Below are positions 37,703-47,616 of a stretch of 64,000 bases of DNA, one piece after another. The notes beneath the pieces are model-generated. The model made no database searches, was not told the origin of the DNA, and was given only the letters and a program-made list of their open reading frames with translations. The translations under genes and the position numbers were made by a program. Position 1 is the first letter of the stretch, and the number at the start of each line of letters is the position of its first letter. The stretch is from Ohtaekwangia koreensis (GTDB lineage: Bacteria; Bacteroidota; Bacteroidia; Cytophagales; Cyclobacteriaceae), in assembly GCF_900167975.1 (NCBI RefSeq), contig NZ_FUZU01000001.1:1088580-1152579 (forward strand). Direction: 5' to 3'.

Positions 37703-38824
37703 TTAAGGGTTAAGCGTCTTCGATAATTTTAACGAGAGATCAAGGAAAATCATCTTGGCGCTGCCATTCCGTTCCAGGTGATAAATGGCATCGTTCAATA
37801 ACTTAAATGATTTTTCAACTTTATCCAGCGTTAATACTTTACTGAAATCCTGTACGAATTTCAATTCATCGCCACGTGTGCGATTCATGTCCTTCGCTCC
37901 TGAAAAATTCAACAACGACTCGCGCATCATATTTATACTATAGCTGATCAGGTTTCGCTGGTTGAGCTTATCCAGTGAATGATATTCATCGGCCATCGTT
38001 ACGAGTGTGCCGTAACTTTTCTTAAAGCATGCACGCATCCACTCTATAAAACGTTGGGTGTTATCGTCTTCTTCGCTATCGATAAGTTTAATCGCCTGGT
38101 TGAGGTTTCCTTCCGAAAGCTGTGCTATTTTTTCTGCTTTGCGCGCATCAACTTTATTCTTTTCGATGAGTTGTGCTTGTACTTCTTCGTCATGTAATAA
38201 CGGAACCGTTACGATCTGCGTACGCGAAATAATCGTAGACAAAAGTCTGTCGGCAGCATTTGTTACCAGTATAAAATATGTCTTTGGTGGTGGTTCTTCC
38301 AGTATCTTTAGTATACCGTTCGCTGCTGCGGAATGCATCAGCTCGGGTTGCCAGATGATCATCACTTTATGTGGACTTTCAAATGGCTTCAGCGAAAGCG
38401 TTTTAATGATCTCACGACTTTCTTCCCGCGATATAAGTGCTAGCTTATCTTCACCACCGTAATAGTTCGTCCAGTCGTCCAGCGTTCCATACGGTTGCTC
38501 CAATAAAAATGCTCGCCAGTTTTTTAGAATCTCAGCTTTAAAGCGATCCTCATCTTTATCATTTTTAACATTGCTAAGCGGAAATACAAAGTGCGTATCG
38601 GGGTGAATGAACTTTGCATTTTTAGAACAGGCAGCACACGTTCCGCAAGAATCGTCTCCTTTATTTTCACAATGCAGATAGGTAGCATACGCCAATGCCA
38701 GCGGTAAGTTCAATGCACCTTCGGCACCTACAAAAAGTTGAGCGTGCGCTGTATGATTCGCTTTTACAGCATCAATGAGTAATTTTTTTACGTCAGATAA
38801 TCCTGGAATGTCAGCAAACTTCAT
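37703..38824 (-). CDS. holB: DNA polymerase III clamp loader subunit delta'
   Basis: 373 residues from ATG 38824. A longer frame reaches 38911 but that part overlaps the upstream gene. Opening F-A-D-I-P-G-L-S-D-V-K-K-L-L, zinc-binding cysteines in C-E-N-K-G-D-D-S-C-G-T-C-A-A-C, H-P-D-T-H, I-L-K-I-L-E-E-P-P-P-K-T-Y-F-I-L and S-R-T-Q. The P-loop lacks the canonical GxxGxGKT, as usual for delta'. Part of the replisome clamp loader. It starts one base after the GlmU-like gene stops. Confidence 0.93.
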   Translation of the reverse strand: MKFADIPGLSDVKKLLIDAVKANHTAHAQLFVGAEGALNLPLALAYATYLHCENKGDDSCGTCAACSKNAKFIHPDTHFVFPLSNVKNDKDEDRFKAEILKNWRAFLLEQPYGTLDDWTNYYGGEDKLALISREESREIIKTLSLKPFESPHKVMIIWQPELMHSAAANGILKILEEPPPKTYFILVTNAADRLLSTIISRTQIVTVPLLHDEEVQAQLIEKNKVDARKAEKIAQLSEGNLNQAIKLIDSEEDDNTQRFIEWMRACFKKSYGTLVTMADEYHSLDKLNQRNLISYSINMMRESLLNFSGAKDMNRTRGDELKFVQDFSKVLTLDKVEKSFKLLNDAIYHLERNGSAKMIFLDLSLKLSKTLNP

Positions 38825-38825
38825 G

Positions 38826-40007
38826 TTAATTCTTTTCCCACTCGCGGCTTTGCGCGGAGGTCTCAAAGATATGCGAGAGAATCTCTTTATCCATATCTGA
38901 AAAGATAACATTTCTTCTTCCCATTACACGTTCTGCGGTTTCAATCGCCTTTTGAAGTTTATACGTTTCAAAACCCGAAGCTCCACCCCATGCAAACGAT
39001 GGTATATAGTTAGGAGGGAAGCCATGCCCAAAAACATTGGAAGCAACGTCCACTACCGTTCCCGTGTTAAACATGGTGTTGATGCTGCATTTGCTATGAT
39101 CGCCCATCATCAATCCACAAAATTGTAGCCCCGTATTCTGAAAGCTTTGTGAGGAATGATCCCAAAGCTTTACATGGTCGTAGTTGTTTTTGAGATTCGA
39201 TGTGTTTGTATCGGCCCCGAGGTTGCACCATTCTCCAAGAACAGAGCAGCCCAGAAAACCATCGTGCGCCTTATTGCTGTAACCGAAAATCACGGAAGTG
39301 CTTACTTCTCCGCCTACCTTCGAGTACGGACCAACCGTTACATCGCCACGAATTTTTGCGCCCATGTTAATATGAGCACCTTCACATAAGGCAAATGATC
39401 CGCGGATGATTGCTCCCTCCTGAACGATACTGTTCTTGCCCAGGTATATCGGTCCTGATTCAGCATTCAGTATAGCCGATCGTATATATACTCCTTCTTC
39501 AATAAATATATCTTCAGGGGCGCCATATACTATTGTGTGCTTATCGTCAATGACCGCGGATTTTCTTTCGGACGTAATCAATTTAAAATCGATTTTTAAC
39601 TGCGCTGCGTTCTCTTTGAAGATCTTCCACGACTTGTCGATGATCGTGAGCGGATGAGTATATTCAATGGTATTGGAAGCACTCATCTCACCCTTTGGTT
39701 GTGATGCTGCAATCAACAATGAATCTTTTGTAAGAAAGTAATGAGGCGGCAATGCCCTTACCGTGGCTGCTAAATTTTCATCGGGACAAATTGCTCCGTT
39801 GATCAGCAGATTATCTTTTGTAGAGTGTACCTGAAATTTCTTTTGCAGATATCCATCCGTCTTGAAAGAGGCTTTGGTGTTTAGCCACCGTTCCCATTTC
39901 TCGCGGATTGTTAAGATTCCTACGCGGATATCCGCTACTGGCCGGGTGTACGTGAAAGGAAAAAGTGCTGTGCGAATAACAGGATCATCAAACAAAATAA
40001 CATTCAT
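38826..40007 (-). CDS. GlmU-family left-handed beta-helix nucleotidyltransferase-like protein
   Basis: 393 residues. Opening N-V-I-L-F-D-D-P-V-I-R-T-A-L-F-P-F-T-Y-T-R-P-V-A-D-I-R-V-G and a C-terminal hexapeptide-repeat region (about 195-340: I-V-Q-E-G-A-I-I-R-G, G-A-K-I-R-G-D-V, L-G-A-D-T-N-T-S) match the Bacteroidota GlmU family protein. The classic pyrophosphorylase signature G-x-G-T-R-M is not present, so activity as in GlmU is doubtful. Cytoplasmic. Pairs tightly with holB in one transcript. Confidence 0.75.
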   Translation of the reverse strand: MNVILFDDPVIRTALFPFTYTRPVADIRVGILTIREKWERWLNTKASFKTDGYLQKKFQVHSTKDNLLINGAICPDENLAATVRALPPHYFLTKDSLLIAASQPKGEMSASNTIEYTHPLTIIDKSWKIFKENAAQLKIDFKLITSERKSAVIDDKHTIVYGAPEDIFIEEGVYIRSAILNAESGPIYLGKNSIVQEGAIIRGSFALCEGAHINMGAKIRGDVTVGPYSKVGGEVSTSVIFGYSNKAHDGFLGCSVLGEWCNLGADTNTSNLKNNYDHVKLWDHSSQSFQNTGLQFCGLMMGDHSKCSINTMFNTGTVVDVASNVFGHGFPPNYIPSFAWGGASGFETYKLQKAIETAERVMGRRNVIFSDMDKEILSHIFETSAQSREWEKN

Positions 40008-40011
40008 CTCT

Positions 40012-40041
40012 CAAAAATAGGATTCGAAACCTATGCTGCAA
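40012..40041 (-). promoter_or_regulatory. Candidate promoter of GlmU-like-holB operon
   Basis: Minus strand: TTG (40041-40039), 19 nt spacing, TATTTTTG (40019-40012), exact TAnnTTTG. It ends 4 nt before the ATG, so the mRNA would be leaderless or nearly so. Confidence 0.45.
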
Positions 40042-40187
40042 TGAATGAAAAATGTGCGTTTCGCTGTGCGCGGGCACATTTTCGAATATTTTTTATAAAT
40101 GTATCGGTAAGGCTTTACTTAAAAGCTGAACAAGAAAAAAGAGAAGTAGATTGACTACCCCCTTTAGGTTTTAAAAATATCGGACAA

Positions 40188-40217
40188 TAAAAAAAGCCCT
40201 TGTCTCCAAGGGCTTTT
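40188..40217 (-). terminator. Hairpin terminator of rpmE2
   Basis: GCCCTTG/CAAGGGC stem (40196-40202, 40207-40213), A-rich on one side and T-rich on the other. It follows rpmE2 on the minus strand. Confidence 0.8.
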
Positions 40218-40246
40218 CTTCTCTCTCCATTAAAAAGAAGAAGTTA

Positions 40247-40495
40247 TTATGCTTTCTTCTGATACTTGTTTTTGAATTTCTCCACGCGTCCGGCTGTATC
40301 CATGAACAGCTTTTTGCCAGTGAAGAAAGGATGCGAAGCAGAGCTTACTTCGACTTTGATTACGGGGTATTCTTTACCGTCTTCCCACTTAATGGTCTCC
40401 TTAGGAGCCTGAGTAGATCTGGTAAGAAACTTATGATCGCTGGATGTATCCCAGAAAACCACGTCTTTGTACTCTGGATGAATGCCTTTTTTCAT
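40247..40495 (-). CDS. rpmE2: 50S ribosomal protein L31, type B
   Basis: 82 residues. [16 protein letters not shown] and S-H-P-F-F-T-G-K are type B L31 signatures. The C-x-x-C zinc motif of type A is absent. Part of the central protuberance of the large subunit. Single gene with own terminator; upstream of it is a 239-base gap to the GlmU-like gene start. Confidence 0.97.
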   Translation of the reverse strand: MKKGIHPEYKDVVFWDTSSDHKFLTRSTQAPKETIKWEDGKEYPVIKVEVSSASHPFFTGKKLFMDTAGRVEKFKNKYQKKA

Positions 40496-40773
40496 ATAAA
40501 TTCTTGCGTTATTCCTCTAAAAGGACTGCAAAGATAAGCACTGCTTTTTTATTTACAAGCGGTGCTTATAAAATTCGTTTCATCGCCTGGCAGAATGGAT
40601 TTACGGATGCGATTTTATGCATTTTCTTCGTCATGAATACGGGTTCGGACGAAACTCGGATCTTTAAAATTTCAGCAAAGAAATGCATTTTAAATAGAGC
40701 CAAAGCATTTTAATGAATCCCAAACCGTTGCTATCAAATCAGAAGATTTATCTTGCGCAATTATAATTGCCCT

Positions 40774-42501
40774 ATGCGAATAATTTTACTGCTGCTTTTA
40801 TTTTCTGTCTTCACAATTTCCTCGCAGGCCCAGAGTTCCTATGCTCCGCTGAATGAAGATTATTATTACTGGATCGATCGGTACGAAGTAAAGGCCGGTA
40901 AAATACTTCCTCAGTTCTTTACGTCTGTAAAACCGTATAAACGTTCAGCGATTATTGACTTTGTGGATACTGTAAATGCTTTAGAGGGATTTCAATCAAG
41001 GGCTGATAAATTCAATTATGATTATCTGAGAAATGATAGCTGGGAGTGGTCGCGTGCCGAGACCAGTGATAGCAAGCGTCCTTTTCTAAAGAGATTTTAT
41101 CGGAAGAAATCAGATTTCTTTCATGTGGATGCTCCCGATTTTGATTTGCATGTAAACCCGGTGCTATACCTTGGGTTAGGGAAAGATTCGCGAAGAGATG
41201 ATCGTCTCTTCATTAACACACGTGGCGTTGAAGTGCGTGGTATGATTGATCGCAAGGTTGGATTTTATACTTACCTCACGGATAATCAAATGATACTTCC
41301 TTCGTATGTATGGGAACAGATGGCATTGAATCCCGTGATACCGCATGAAGGTTTCTGGAAAGAATATAAAACAGGTAAAGGCGTTGACTTTCTTCAGGCG
41401 CGCGGCTATATAACTGTGGATGCTACCAAGAGTATAAGTCTTCAGATGGGATACGATCGCTTCTTTATTGGTAACGGTATGCGCTCGCTTATCTTTTCCG
41501 ATAACGCTGCGCCCGCTTCATTCTTCAAGGCTAACATAAAGGTATGGAAACTCAACTATACATATTCAATCAGTGAAATGACTGCCGATGTAAATGCATC
41601 GTTAGGAGGTAGTCGCTCGATGAATAAAGGTTATCCTGATAAGTTTGTAACGTTCCACCACCTCAGTCTTAATATAGGGAAGAAGCTAAATATAGGCCTC
41701 TTCGAGTCCGTAATTTTTAGTCCGGATGATACAACAGGTGCAGGTAAATTTGAATGGGCATATCTGAATCCGATCATTTTCTTCCGCGCTATAGAACAAC
41801 AAAACGGAAGTAGTGATAATGTTATTCTGGGTATGGATTTCAAATGGAATGCTGTTAAGAAATTATCGTTCTATGGTCAGTTTGTATTGGACGAATTTGT
41901 GCTGGATAATATTAAAGCAGGCAATGGTTGGTGGGCAAACAAATTTGCCGTGCAGGCAGGTGGTAAATATATAGATGCTTTTGGCGTGCCTAACCTGGAT
42001 TTGCAAGGAGAGATAAATCTCGCCCGGCCGTTTACGTATTCCCATAACACACAGTATGCTAACTATACTCATTACCAGCAACCCATAGCCCACCCGCTGG
42101 GAGCGAATTTCAACGAAGCGATTGGTATGATTCGGTATCAGCCAGTACCGCGTTTAAATATCACAGCCAAGCTTTTTGTTATGAGTGTCGGCCGTGACTC
42201 TACCGATTATGATTGGGGATCATCAACAGCACAGTCACCGAAGTACGATTGGGGGAGTGATCTGTTAAAACCTAATACACAACGTGAACAGAATTTTGGT
42301 AACAAAATCGGTCAAGGTTTTAAAAATGATATCGTCTACGGAAGTTTTTCAGCCTCATGGCATTTCAAACACAATGTATTTATTGATTTTAATGTCGTTG
42401 TAAGAAAGAGTGATAGTGTGCTTAAATTTTACAACAATAACACATCAATAACTTCCGTAGCTTTGCGATGGAATATTCCGCAACGGCTTTACGAATTTTA
42501 A
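40774..42501 (+). CDS. Wzi-like outer-membrane beta-barrel protein
   Basis: About 575 residues from ATG 40774; a TTG at 40753 would add seven. Signal peptide to about 19 (S-S-Q-A-Q). The rest consists of alternating aromatic beta strands: V-N-P-V-L-Y-L-G-L-G, N-T-R-G-V-E-V-R-G-M-I-D-R-K-V-G-F-Y-T-Y-L-T-D-N-Q, I-S-L-Q-M-G-Y-D-R-F-F-I-G-N-G. This is the pattern of capsule assembly Wzi-like proteins of Bacteroidota. No other capsule gene flanks it, so a role in surface polysaccharide attachment is only inferred. Confidence 0.65.
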   Translation: MRIILLLLLFSVFTISSQAQSSYAPLNEDYYYWIDRYEVKAGKILPQFFTSVKPYKRSAIIDFVDTVNALEGFQSRADKFNYDYLRNDSWEWSRAETSDSKRPFLKRFYRKKSDFFHVDAPDFDLHVNPVLYLGLGKDSRRDDRLFINTRGVEVRGMIDRKVGFYTYLTDNQMILPSYVWEQMALNPVIPHEGFWKEYKTGKGVDFLQARGYITVDATKSISLQMGYDRFFIGNGMRSLIFSDNAAPASFFKANIKVWKLNYTYSISEMTADVNASLGGSRSMNKGYPDKFVTFHHLSLNIGKKLNIGLFESVIFSPDDTTGAGKFEWAYLNPIIFFRAIEQQNGSSDNVILGMDFKWNAVKKLSFYGQFVLDEFVLDNIKAGNGWWANKFAVQAGGKYIDAFGVPNLDLQGEINLARPFTYSHNTQYANYTHYQQPIAHPLGANFNEAIGMIRYQPVPRLNITAKLFVMSVGRDSTDYDWGSSTAQSPKYDWGSDLLKPNTQREQNFGNKIGQGFKNDIVYGSFSASWHFKHNVFIDFNVVVRKSDSVLKFYNNNTSITSVALRWNIPQRLYEF

Positions 42502-42581
42502 AAACATGAAGTGTGCAATGGATAATGATATCAGATGCAGGCTTGTATAAGCACACTTCAATACTTACTTATAATTAAAAA

Positions 42582-44402
42582 ATGAAAATATTCTTTCGCA
42601 TTCTTCGATATGCACCCGGTATACGTTCGCAGCTTGCTAAATTTCTGATATACTCTACACTGGCTTCCGTCTTCAGCGCAGTATATCTCGGATTGCTTCA
42701 ACCTATGCTGGATATATTATTTATTCAGAAGGTAAATGTTGCCGTAAAGCAATTGCCGGAATTTTCCCTTTCCATTGACTACGGCAGGCAAGCGATCATG
42801 TATTATTTCTCCGATGTCATTAAGGAACAAGGTCCACAAACTACATTGATGTACGTCTGTCTTTTTATTGTGGGATTTGTTTTCCTGTCAAACCTTTTCA
42901 GGTATATGGAGCGCATGGTAGCGTCTCGTGTAAAGGCAGATGTTGTTCGAAATATACGCGTACATATTTTCGAAAAAGTATCACTTCTTCATATTGGTTT
43001 CTTCAACGATCAACGCAAAGGAGATCTTATCTCAAGATTCACCAACGATGTTGGTGAAATGGAGAACACCGTTGTAAATGCTTTTAAGGCAATTAAAGAA
43101 CCCATTACGCTAATCATTTATATAGGTGTTCTCTTTAGTATATCTTTTAAGTTAACACTCTTTACACTGGTTGTTTTGCCATTGACCGGTGGTGTTATCT
43201 CTACTATTATTAAGCAGTTAAAGAAAAGAGCCGTACAGAGTCAGGAGACGATGGGACGTATTGTTAATATACTGGATGAAACATTCAGTGGTATGCGCGT
43301 TATCAACGCCTTTAACGCACGCAACTTCTTGTTAAATAAAATTAAAGATGAAACCTCTTTTCACCGTAAGGTAAACTTATCTATATCACGGAAGAACGAA
43401 CTTGCTTCACCGCTCTCAGAGTTTTTGGGTGTAGTCGTAGTAGCATTTATACTTTACTATGGCGGGCAATGGGTGTTATCAGGCAGTGATGAGCTAACCC
43501 CTTCTGCGTTTATTCTGTTTCTTACTTTTTATGCTTCGATGATACAGCCTGCGAAGAACTTCTCCAATGGAATAACTTCACTCCAGAAAGGTATTGTTTC
43601 AGCGCAACGTATATTCACAACGGTTGATACACCATCTGCTATTCAGAATAAACCGGATGCCATTCACATTGAGACTTTTACTACGAAGATCGAATTCAAA
43701 AATGTCAGCTTCGCGTATGATACGGAACGAGTTCTTAAAAATGTTAATCTCACCATTGAGAAAGGAAAAACAATAGCATTGGTTGGACCTTCGGGAGGAG
43801 GGAAATCTACATTAGCCGATCTTGTTCCGAGATTTTATGATCCTACTGAAGGAGAGGTATTGCTGGATGGAATTTCATTGAAAGATTATGAACTTGAATC
43901 GCTGCGAAAACAAATGGGCGTAGTGACACAGGAATCTATACTCTTTAATGATACTATCTTTAATAACATTGCCTTTGGTATGGAGAACATGCTAGAGGAA
44001 GATGTTATCAATGCAGCGAAAATTGCGAATGCACATGAGTTCATCATGCAAACCGAGAATGGGTATCAGACATTGATTGGTGAACGTGGCTCTAAGTTAT
44101 CGGGAGGGCAACGTCAGCGGTTAAGTATTGCGCGAGCAGTATTAAAGAATCCTCCGATATTGATTTTAGATGAGGCCACGTCTGCACTTGATTCTGAATC
44201 AGAACGTCTCGTACAGGATGCCTTGAATAAGTTGATGCAGAACCGTACGTCTATAGTCATAGCGCATCGTCTCAGTACAATACAACACGCAGACGAGATC
44301 ATCGTCATTCAAAACGGTCAGATACTGGAACGCGGGCGTCATGATGAACTGATTCAGCGCGATGGTCTTTACAGAAAGTTGAAAGATATACAGCGCGTAT
44401 AA
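42582..44402 (+). CDS. MsbA-like ABC transporter (fused permease and ATPase)
   Basis: 606 residues: six membrane helices (about 20-330) and an ATPase domain with Walker A G-P-S-G-G-G-K-S-T near 403, signature L-S-G-G-Q-R-Q-R near 505 and Walker B I-L-I-L-D-E-A-T-S near 526. Homodimeric type IV exporter of the lipid A/drug class. Whether it flips lipid A cannot be decided from sequence. It is followed by a small membrane protein gene and the comM-like gene on the same strand. Confidence 0.9.
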   Translation: MKIFFRILRYAPGIRSQLAKFLIYSTLASVFSAVYLGLLQPMLDILFIQKVNVAVKQLPEFSLSIDYGRQAIMYYFSDVIKEQGPQTTLMYVCLFIVGFVFLSNLFRYMERMVASRVKADVVRNIRVHIFEKVSLLHIGFFNDQRKGDLISRFTNDVGEMENTVVNAFKAIKEPITLIIYIGVLFSISFKLTLFTLVVLPLTGGVISTIIKQLKKRAVQSQETMGRIVNILDETFSGMRVINAFNARNFLLNKIKDETSFHRKVNLSISRKNELASPLSEFLGVVVVAFILYYGGQWVLSGSDELTPSAFILFLTFYASMIQPAKNFSNGITSLQKGIVSAQRIFTTVDTPSAIQNKPDAIHIETFTTKIEFKNVSFAYDTERVLKNVNLTIEKGKTIALVGPSGGGKSTLADLVPRFYDPTEGEVLLDGISLKDYELESLRKQMGVVTQESILFNDTIFNNIAFGMENMLEEDVINAAKIANAHEFIMQTENGYQTLIGERGSKLSGGQRQRLSIARAVLKNPPILILDEATSALDSESERLVQDALNKLMQNRTSIVIAHRLSTIQHADEIIVIQNGQILERGRHDELIQRDGLYRKLKDIQRV

Positions 44403-44476
44403 CGAATTTCAGAAAAATCATTTACCTTTAGTAGGACAACAGTATAACAGTACGTTACGACTTAACGGTGACTCAC

Positions 44477-44788
44477 ATGAGTAAGAACAGAATTATCTTT
44501 TACATTGTATTTGCAGCCTTTCATTTAGGAGCCTTCATTTTCACTGTTGCCTTGGATAATAACACAAACCTTCTTTTCAGCATGGTAAGCTGGGTCCCTT
44601 CGTTTAAGTGGATTACGTTGTTTGGATTAATTCTTTTATTAGCAGACGTTACTTGGTCATGGATTATCAATCGCGATTCAAAAAAAGAAAAAGAAGCCCT
44701 CACACACGAGCTCAACATGCTCAAAGCAAAACTTTTCGATCTTCAGGAAGCAGCACGGCAAACTCCGCAGACACCTTCTCAGCACTAA
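44477..44788 (+). CDS. Small two-helix membrane protein of unknown function
   Basis: 103 residues from ATG 44477 (a GTG at 44468 adds three). Two hydrophobic segments (about 5-25 and 40-62) followed by a charged coiled-coil-like tail (E-K-E-A-L-T-H-E-L-N-M-L-K-A-K-L-F-D-L-Q-E-A). Both termini are probably cytoplasmic. No family recognised. It lies 21 bases before the comM-like gene and may be co-transcribed. Confidence 0.6.
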   Translation: MSKNRIIFYIVFAAFHLGAFIFTVALDNNTNLLFSMVSWVPSFKWITLFGLILLLADVTWSWIINRDSKKEKEALTHELNMLKAKLFDLQEAARQTPQTPSQH

Positions 44789-44809
44789 TCTTACTTAATT
44801 CTCTTCGCC

Positions 44810-46348
44810 ATGGTTGCTAAAACATTTGGCGGAGCAGTACACGGTGTGGATGCACGCACCATTATGGTTGAAGTAAGTGTTGGACAAGGAGTACGTTTCT
44901 TTATGAGCGGACTTCCGGATAATGCTATAAAAGAAAGTCAGCATCGTATAGAATCTGCTCTGAAAAGCGCATCGTATTTTATGCCGCGTAATAAAACCGT
45001 TGTCAATCTTGCACCGGCTGATATTCGGAAAGAAGGCTCTGCGTACGATCTCTCTATAGCAGTATGTATACTCAAAGCTTCTGCGCAGATTACAACGGAA
45101 AAGCTCGGTGAGTATATAATTATGGGCGAGCTTGCGCTGGATGGAAAACTTCGTCCGATTAAAGGTGTATTACCCATTGCCATTCAGGCACGCAAAGAAA
45201 AATTCAAAGGATTTATACTCCCAGCGGACAATGCACGTGAAGCCGCCATTGTAAATGACCTGGAAATTCTTCCCGTAAATACATTAAAAGAAGCTGTTGA
45301 TTTTCTGGAAGGTAAAATTTCCATCGAACCGGTATATGTCGATACACGCGAAGTGTTTGCATCAAAGGTCAATCATTACGATACTGATTTTAAAGATGTA
45401 CAGGGACAAGAAAATATTAAGCGTGCTCTTGAGATTGCTGCTGCCGGTGGGCACAACGTGATCATGATCGGACCACCCGGTGCGGGTAAAACAATGTTAG
45501 CAAAGCGTTTGCCTACTATACTTCCTCCGTTGACATTGAATGAAGCACTTGAAACAACGAAGATACATTCAGTTGCCGGTAAGCTTGGTCGCGATGCTGC
45601 GCTGATAACCGCGCGTCCGTTTCGAAGTCCACATCATACAATTTCAGATGTAGCATTGGTTGGTGGCGGAGGAAATCCGCAGCCGGGAGAGATATCACTC
45701 TCCAACAATGGTGTTTTATTTCTCGATGAACTTCCTGAATTCAAACGTACCGTTCTTGAAGTTATGCGCCAGCCGATGGAGGAGAGAAGAGTGACTATAT
45801 CACGTGCGAAAGTATCTATAGATTACCCTGCCAACTTTATGCTAGTCGCGAGCATGAACCCTTGTCCGTGTGGCTACTTCAATCACCCCGAAAAAGAATG
45901 CGTGTGTGGCCCCGGCATTGTACACCGTTACTTAAGTAAGATCAGCGGCCCGTTGTTAGATCGCATCGATTTGCATGTAGAAGTAGTGCCTGTAAGTTTT
46001 GACGAAATGACAGCAAACCGAAAAACTGAAACGAGTGATGAGATACGTGAACGCGTAGTGCAGGCAAGAAATATACAGGCAAACCGTTTCAAGCAACAGG
46101 AGTATATATACTGCAATGCGATGATGCCATCCAACATGGTAAAAGAAGTATGTGCTGTGAACGAAGCCGGTAAAGCATTATTGAAAACTGCGATGGAACG
46201 TCTCGGGCTTTCTGCACGTGCATACGACAGAATTCTAAAAGTATCACGCACAGTGGCTGATCTTGCTGCCTCCGAAGAAATCAAGGTTGAGCATTTAGCC
46301 GAAGCGATTCAGTATCGAAGCCTTGATCGGGATGGATGGGCAGGATAG
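44810..46348 (+). CDS. comM: YifB/ComM-family Mg-chelatase-like AAA ATPase
   Basis: 512 residues. N-terminal Lon-protease-like S5 fold (A-K-T-F-G-G-A-V-H-G-V-D-A, L-P-D-N-A-I-K-E-S), AAA+ module with Walker A G-P-P-G-A-G-K-T-M near 221 and Walker B L-F-L-D-E-L-P-E, and a C-terminal region with four Cys in C-P-C-G-Y ... C-V-C-G-P. ComM is a hexameric helicase for branch migration during natural transformation; YifB homologues are widespread in non-competent bacteria too. Confidence 0.93.
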   Translation: MVAKTFGGAVHGVDARTIMVEVSVGQGVRFFMSGLPDNAIKESQHRIESALKSASYFMPRNKTVVNLAPADIRKEGSAYDLSIAVCILKASAQITTEKLGEYIIMGELALDGKLRPIKGVLPIAIQARKEKFKGFILPADNAREAAIVNDLEILPVNTLKEAVDFLEGKISIEPVYVDTREVFASKVNHYDTDFKDVQGQENIKRALEIAAAGGHNVIMIGPPGAGKTMLAKRLPTILPPLTLNEALETTKIHSVAGKLGRDAALITARPFRSPHHTISDVALVGGGGNPQPGEISLSNNGVLFLDELPEFKRTVLEVMRQPMEERRVTISRAKVSIDYPANFMLVASMNPCPCGYFNHPEKECVCGPGIVHRYLSKISGPLLDRIDLHVEVVPVSFDEMTANRKTETSDEIRERVVQARNIQANRFKQQEYIYCNAMMPSNMVKEVCAVNEAGKALLKTAMERLGLSARAYDRILKVSRTVADLAASEEIKVEHLAEAIQYRSLDRDGWAG

Positions 46349-46456
46349 CCTGCAGGTTGTGAATAGTGGTAATATATAGTTGTGAGCGATGGCGGTATTG
46401 TGAAGTATCCTTCCAAGCACCGATCCGATTTTCTTCCCAGCAACATTTGTCAATCC

Positions 46457-46924
46457 ATGCAATTCAGTATTTTAGCAAACGTGAAAAGGATTATCATCTG
46501 GTATGGGTTGGCGTTGGCAATCCTGGTATTTCTGTTGAAGTTTTTAGAGTACCGTTACATTGTTCGCGACTTGTCGCTTGAGTTTTATTTAGGGGTAATC
46601 GCTATACTCTTCACAACGGTAGGCATCTGGCTGGGATTGAAACTCACACGCAAAAAAGTAATCACCATATCAGTGCCAGCATCTTCTCCCAATACTATTT
46701 TTCAATTGGATGAACAAATCCTGCAGCAAAAGGGAATCAGTAAGCGCGAGTACGAGGTGTTAGAACTGATGGCAAAAGGCCACTCGAACCAGGAGATTGC
46801 AGATAAACTTTTTGTGTCGCTCAATACGATTAAGACTCATACTTCCAATCTCTTTATAAAACTGGAAGCTAAAAGACGGACGCAAGCTATAGAACGCGCG
46901 AAGCAATTGAGGTTGCTTCCGTAA
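46457..46924 (+). CDS. Membrane-anchored LuxR-type transcriptional regulator
   Basis: 155 residues from ATG 46457; a longer GTG frame from 46382 has no conserved extension. Two hydrophobic helices at about 12-30 and 42-62, then a GerE/LuxR DNA-binding domain at about 90-150: K-R-E-Y-E-V-L-E-L-M-A-K-G-H-S-N-Q-E-I-A-D-K-L-F-V-S-L-N-T-I-K-T-H. No receiver or sensor domain. It would bind DNA while tethered to the membrane. It is followed by a DUF4199 and a VOC gene. Confidence 0.75.
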   Translation: MQFSILANVKRIIIWYGLALAILVFLLKFLEYRYIVRDLSLEFYLGVIAILFTTVGIWLGLKLTRKKVITISVPASSPNTIFQLDEQILQQKGISKREYEVLELMAKGHSNQEIADKLFVSLNTIKTHTSNLFIKLEAKRRTQAIERAKQLRLLP

Positions 46925-47059
46925 TCATCCTATCTGAGGCCGCTGATAATTAAAAAAGCTGGTACTTTCAGGTGAAACAAAGGATATAGATGCAAATCAT
47001 ACTTTCGGGTGAAGGGTTTTTCGCTGCTTAGGTATTGATTTGATGAAAATTAAACGCTT

Positions 47060-47599
47060 ATGAAAAGAATAGTTATTATCAACGGACTCATTGCTGGAGT
47101 GATTGTTTCAGCCATGCTAGTCATTACGCAGCCTTTGTTAGAGAAAGGAATTTTAAATTATGAGAACGGTACAGTCGTTGGGTACACCTCAATGGTGGTG
47201 GCACTGTCGTTGGTGTTTGTCGGAATAAAGTCCTACCGGGATCAGTATTTAAAAGGCTCTATAAGTTTTGGACAGGCATTTAAAGTGGGCATATTGATAG
47301 CACTGATTGCGTCTGTGGTCTATGCACTTTCGTGGGAGGTCTATTATAATATAGCGGCATCCGACTTCATGGATAAGTATACCCAACACTACCTGGCAAA
47401 AATGAAAGAAGAAGGTGCGAGCGAAGCAGAAATTATAGAGATGCGAACGGAAATGGAAAAATTTAACGAACAGTATAAGAATCCAATCGTACGGTTTGGT
47501 GTCACGCTTGTTGAAATTTTACCAGTAGGTCTCCTCATTACTCTTATAAGCGCAGCACTGCTGCGCAATAAGAAGTTTCTGTCAGCTAATCCATCTTAA
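47060..47599 (+). CDS. DUF4199 membrane protein
   Basis: 179 residues with four hydrophobic segments (about 5-24, 38-56, 70-92, 150-172). The pattern G-x-L-I-A-L-I-A-S-V-V-Y-A-L-S-W-E-V-Y-Y and the charged loop H-Y-L-A-K-M-K-E-E-G-A-S-E-A-E-I fit DUF4199, common in Bacteroidota. Inner membrane, unknown role. Adjacent on one strand to a LuxR-type regulator and a VOC protein, which suggests shared regulation. Confidence 0.75.
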   Translation: MKRIVIINGLIAGVIVSAMLVITQPLLEKGILNYENGTVVGYTSMVVALSLVFVGIKSYRDQYLKGSISFGQAFKVGILIALIASVVYALSWEVYYNIAASDFMDKYTQHYLAKMKEEGASEAEIIEMRTEMEKFNEQYKNPIVRFGVTLVEILPVGLLITLISAALLRNKKFLSANPS

Positions 47600-47616
47600 C
47601 CATTTAAACTATACAT

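Noticed and set aside
38825-38911. 29-residue N-terminal extension of holB
   Set aside because: It would overlap the upstream GlmU-like gene; ATG 38824 gives the canonical delta' start one base after the upstream stop.
40018-40036. tRNA T-arm-like sequence (minus-strand GGTTTCGAATCC)
   Set aside because: No acceptor stem, D arm or anticodon arm nearby; the T-loop spacing is wrong, and a promoter explains the position better.
46366-46581. 71-codon frame overlapping the LuxR-type regulator start
   Set aside because: Overlaps the regulator in another frame and has no homology signal.
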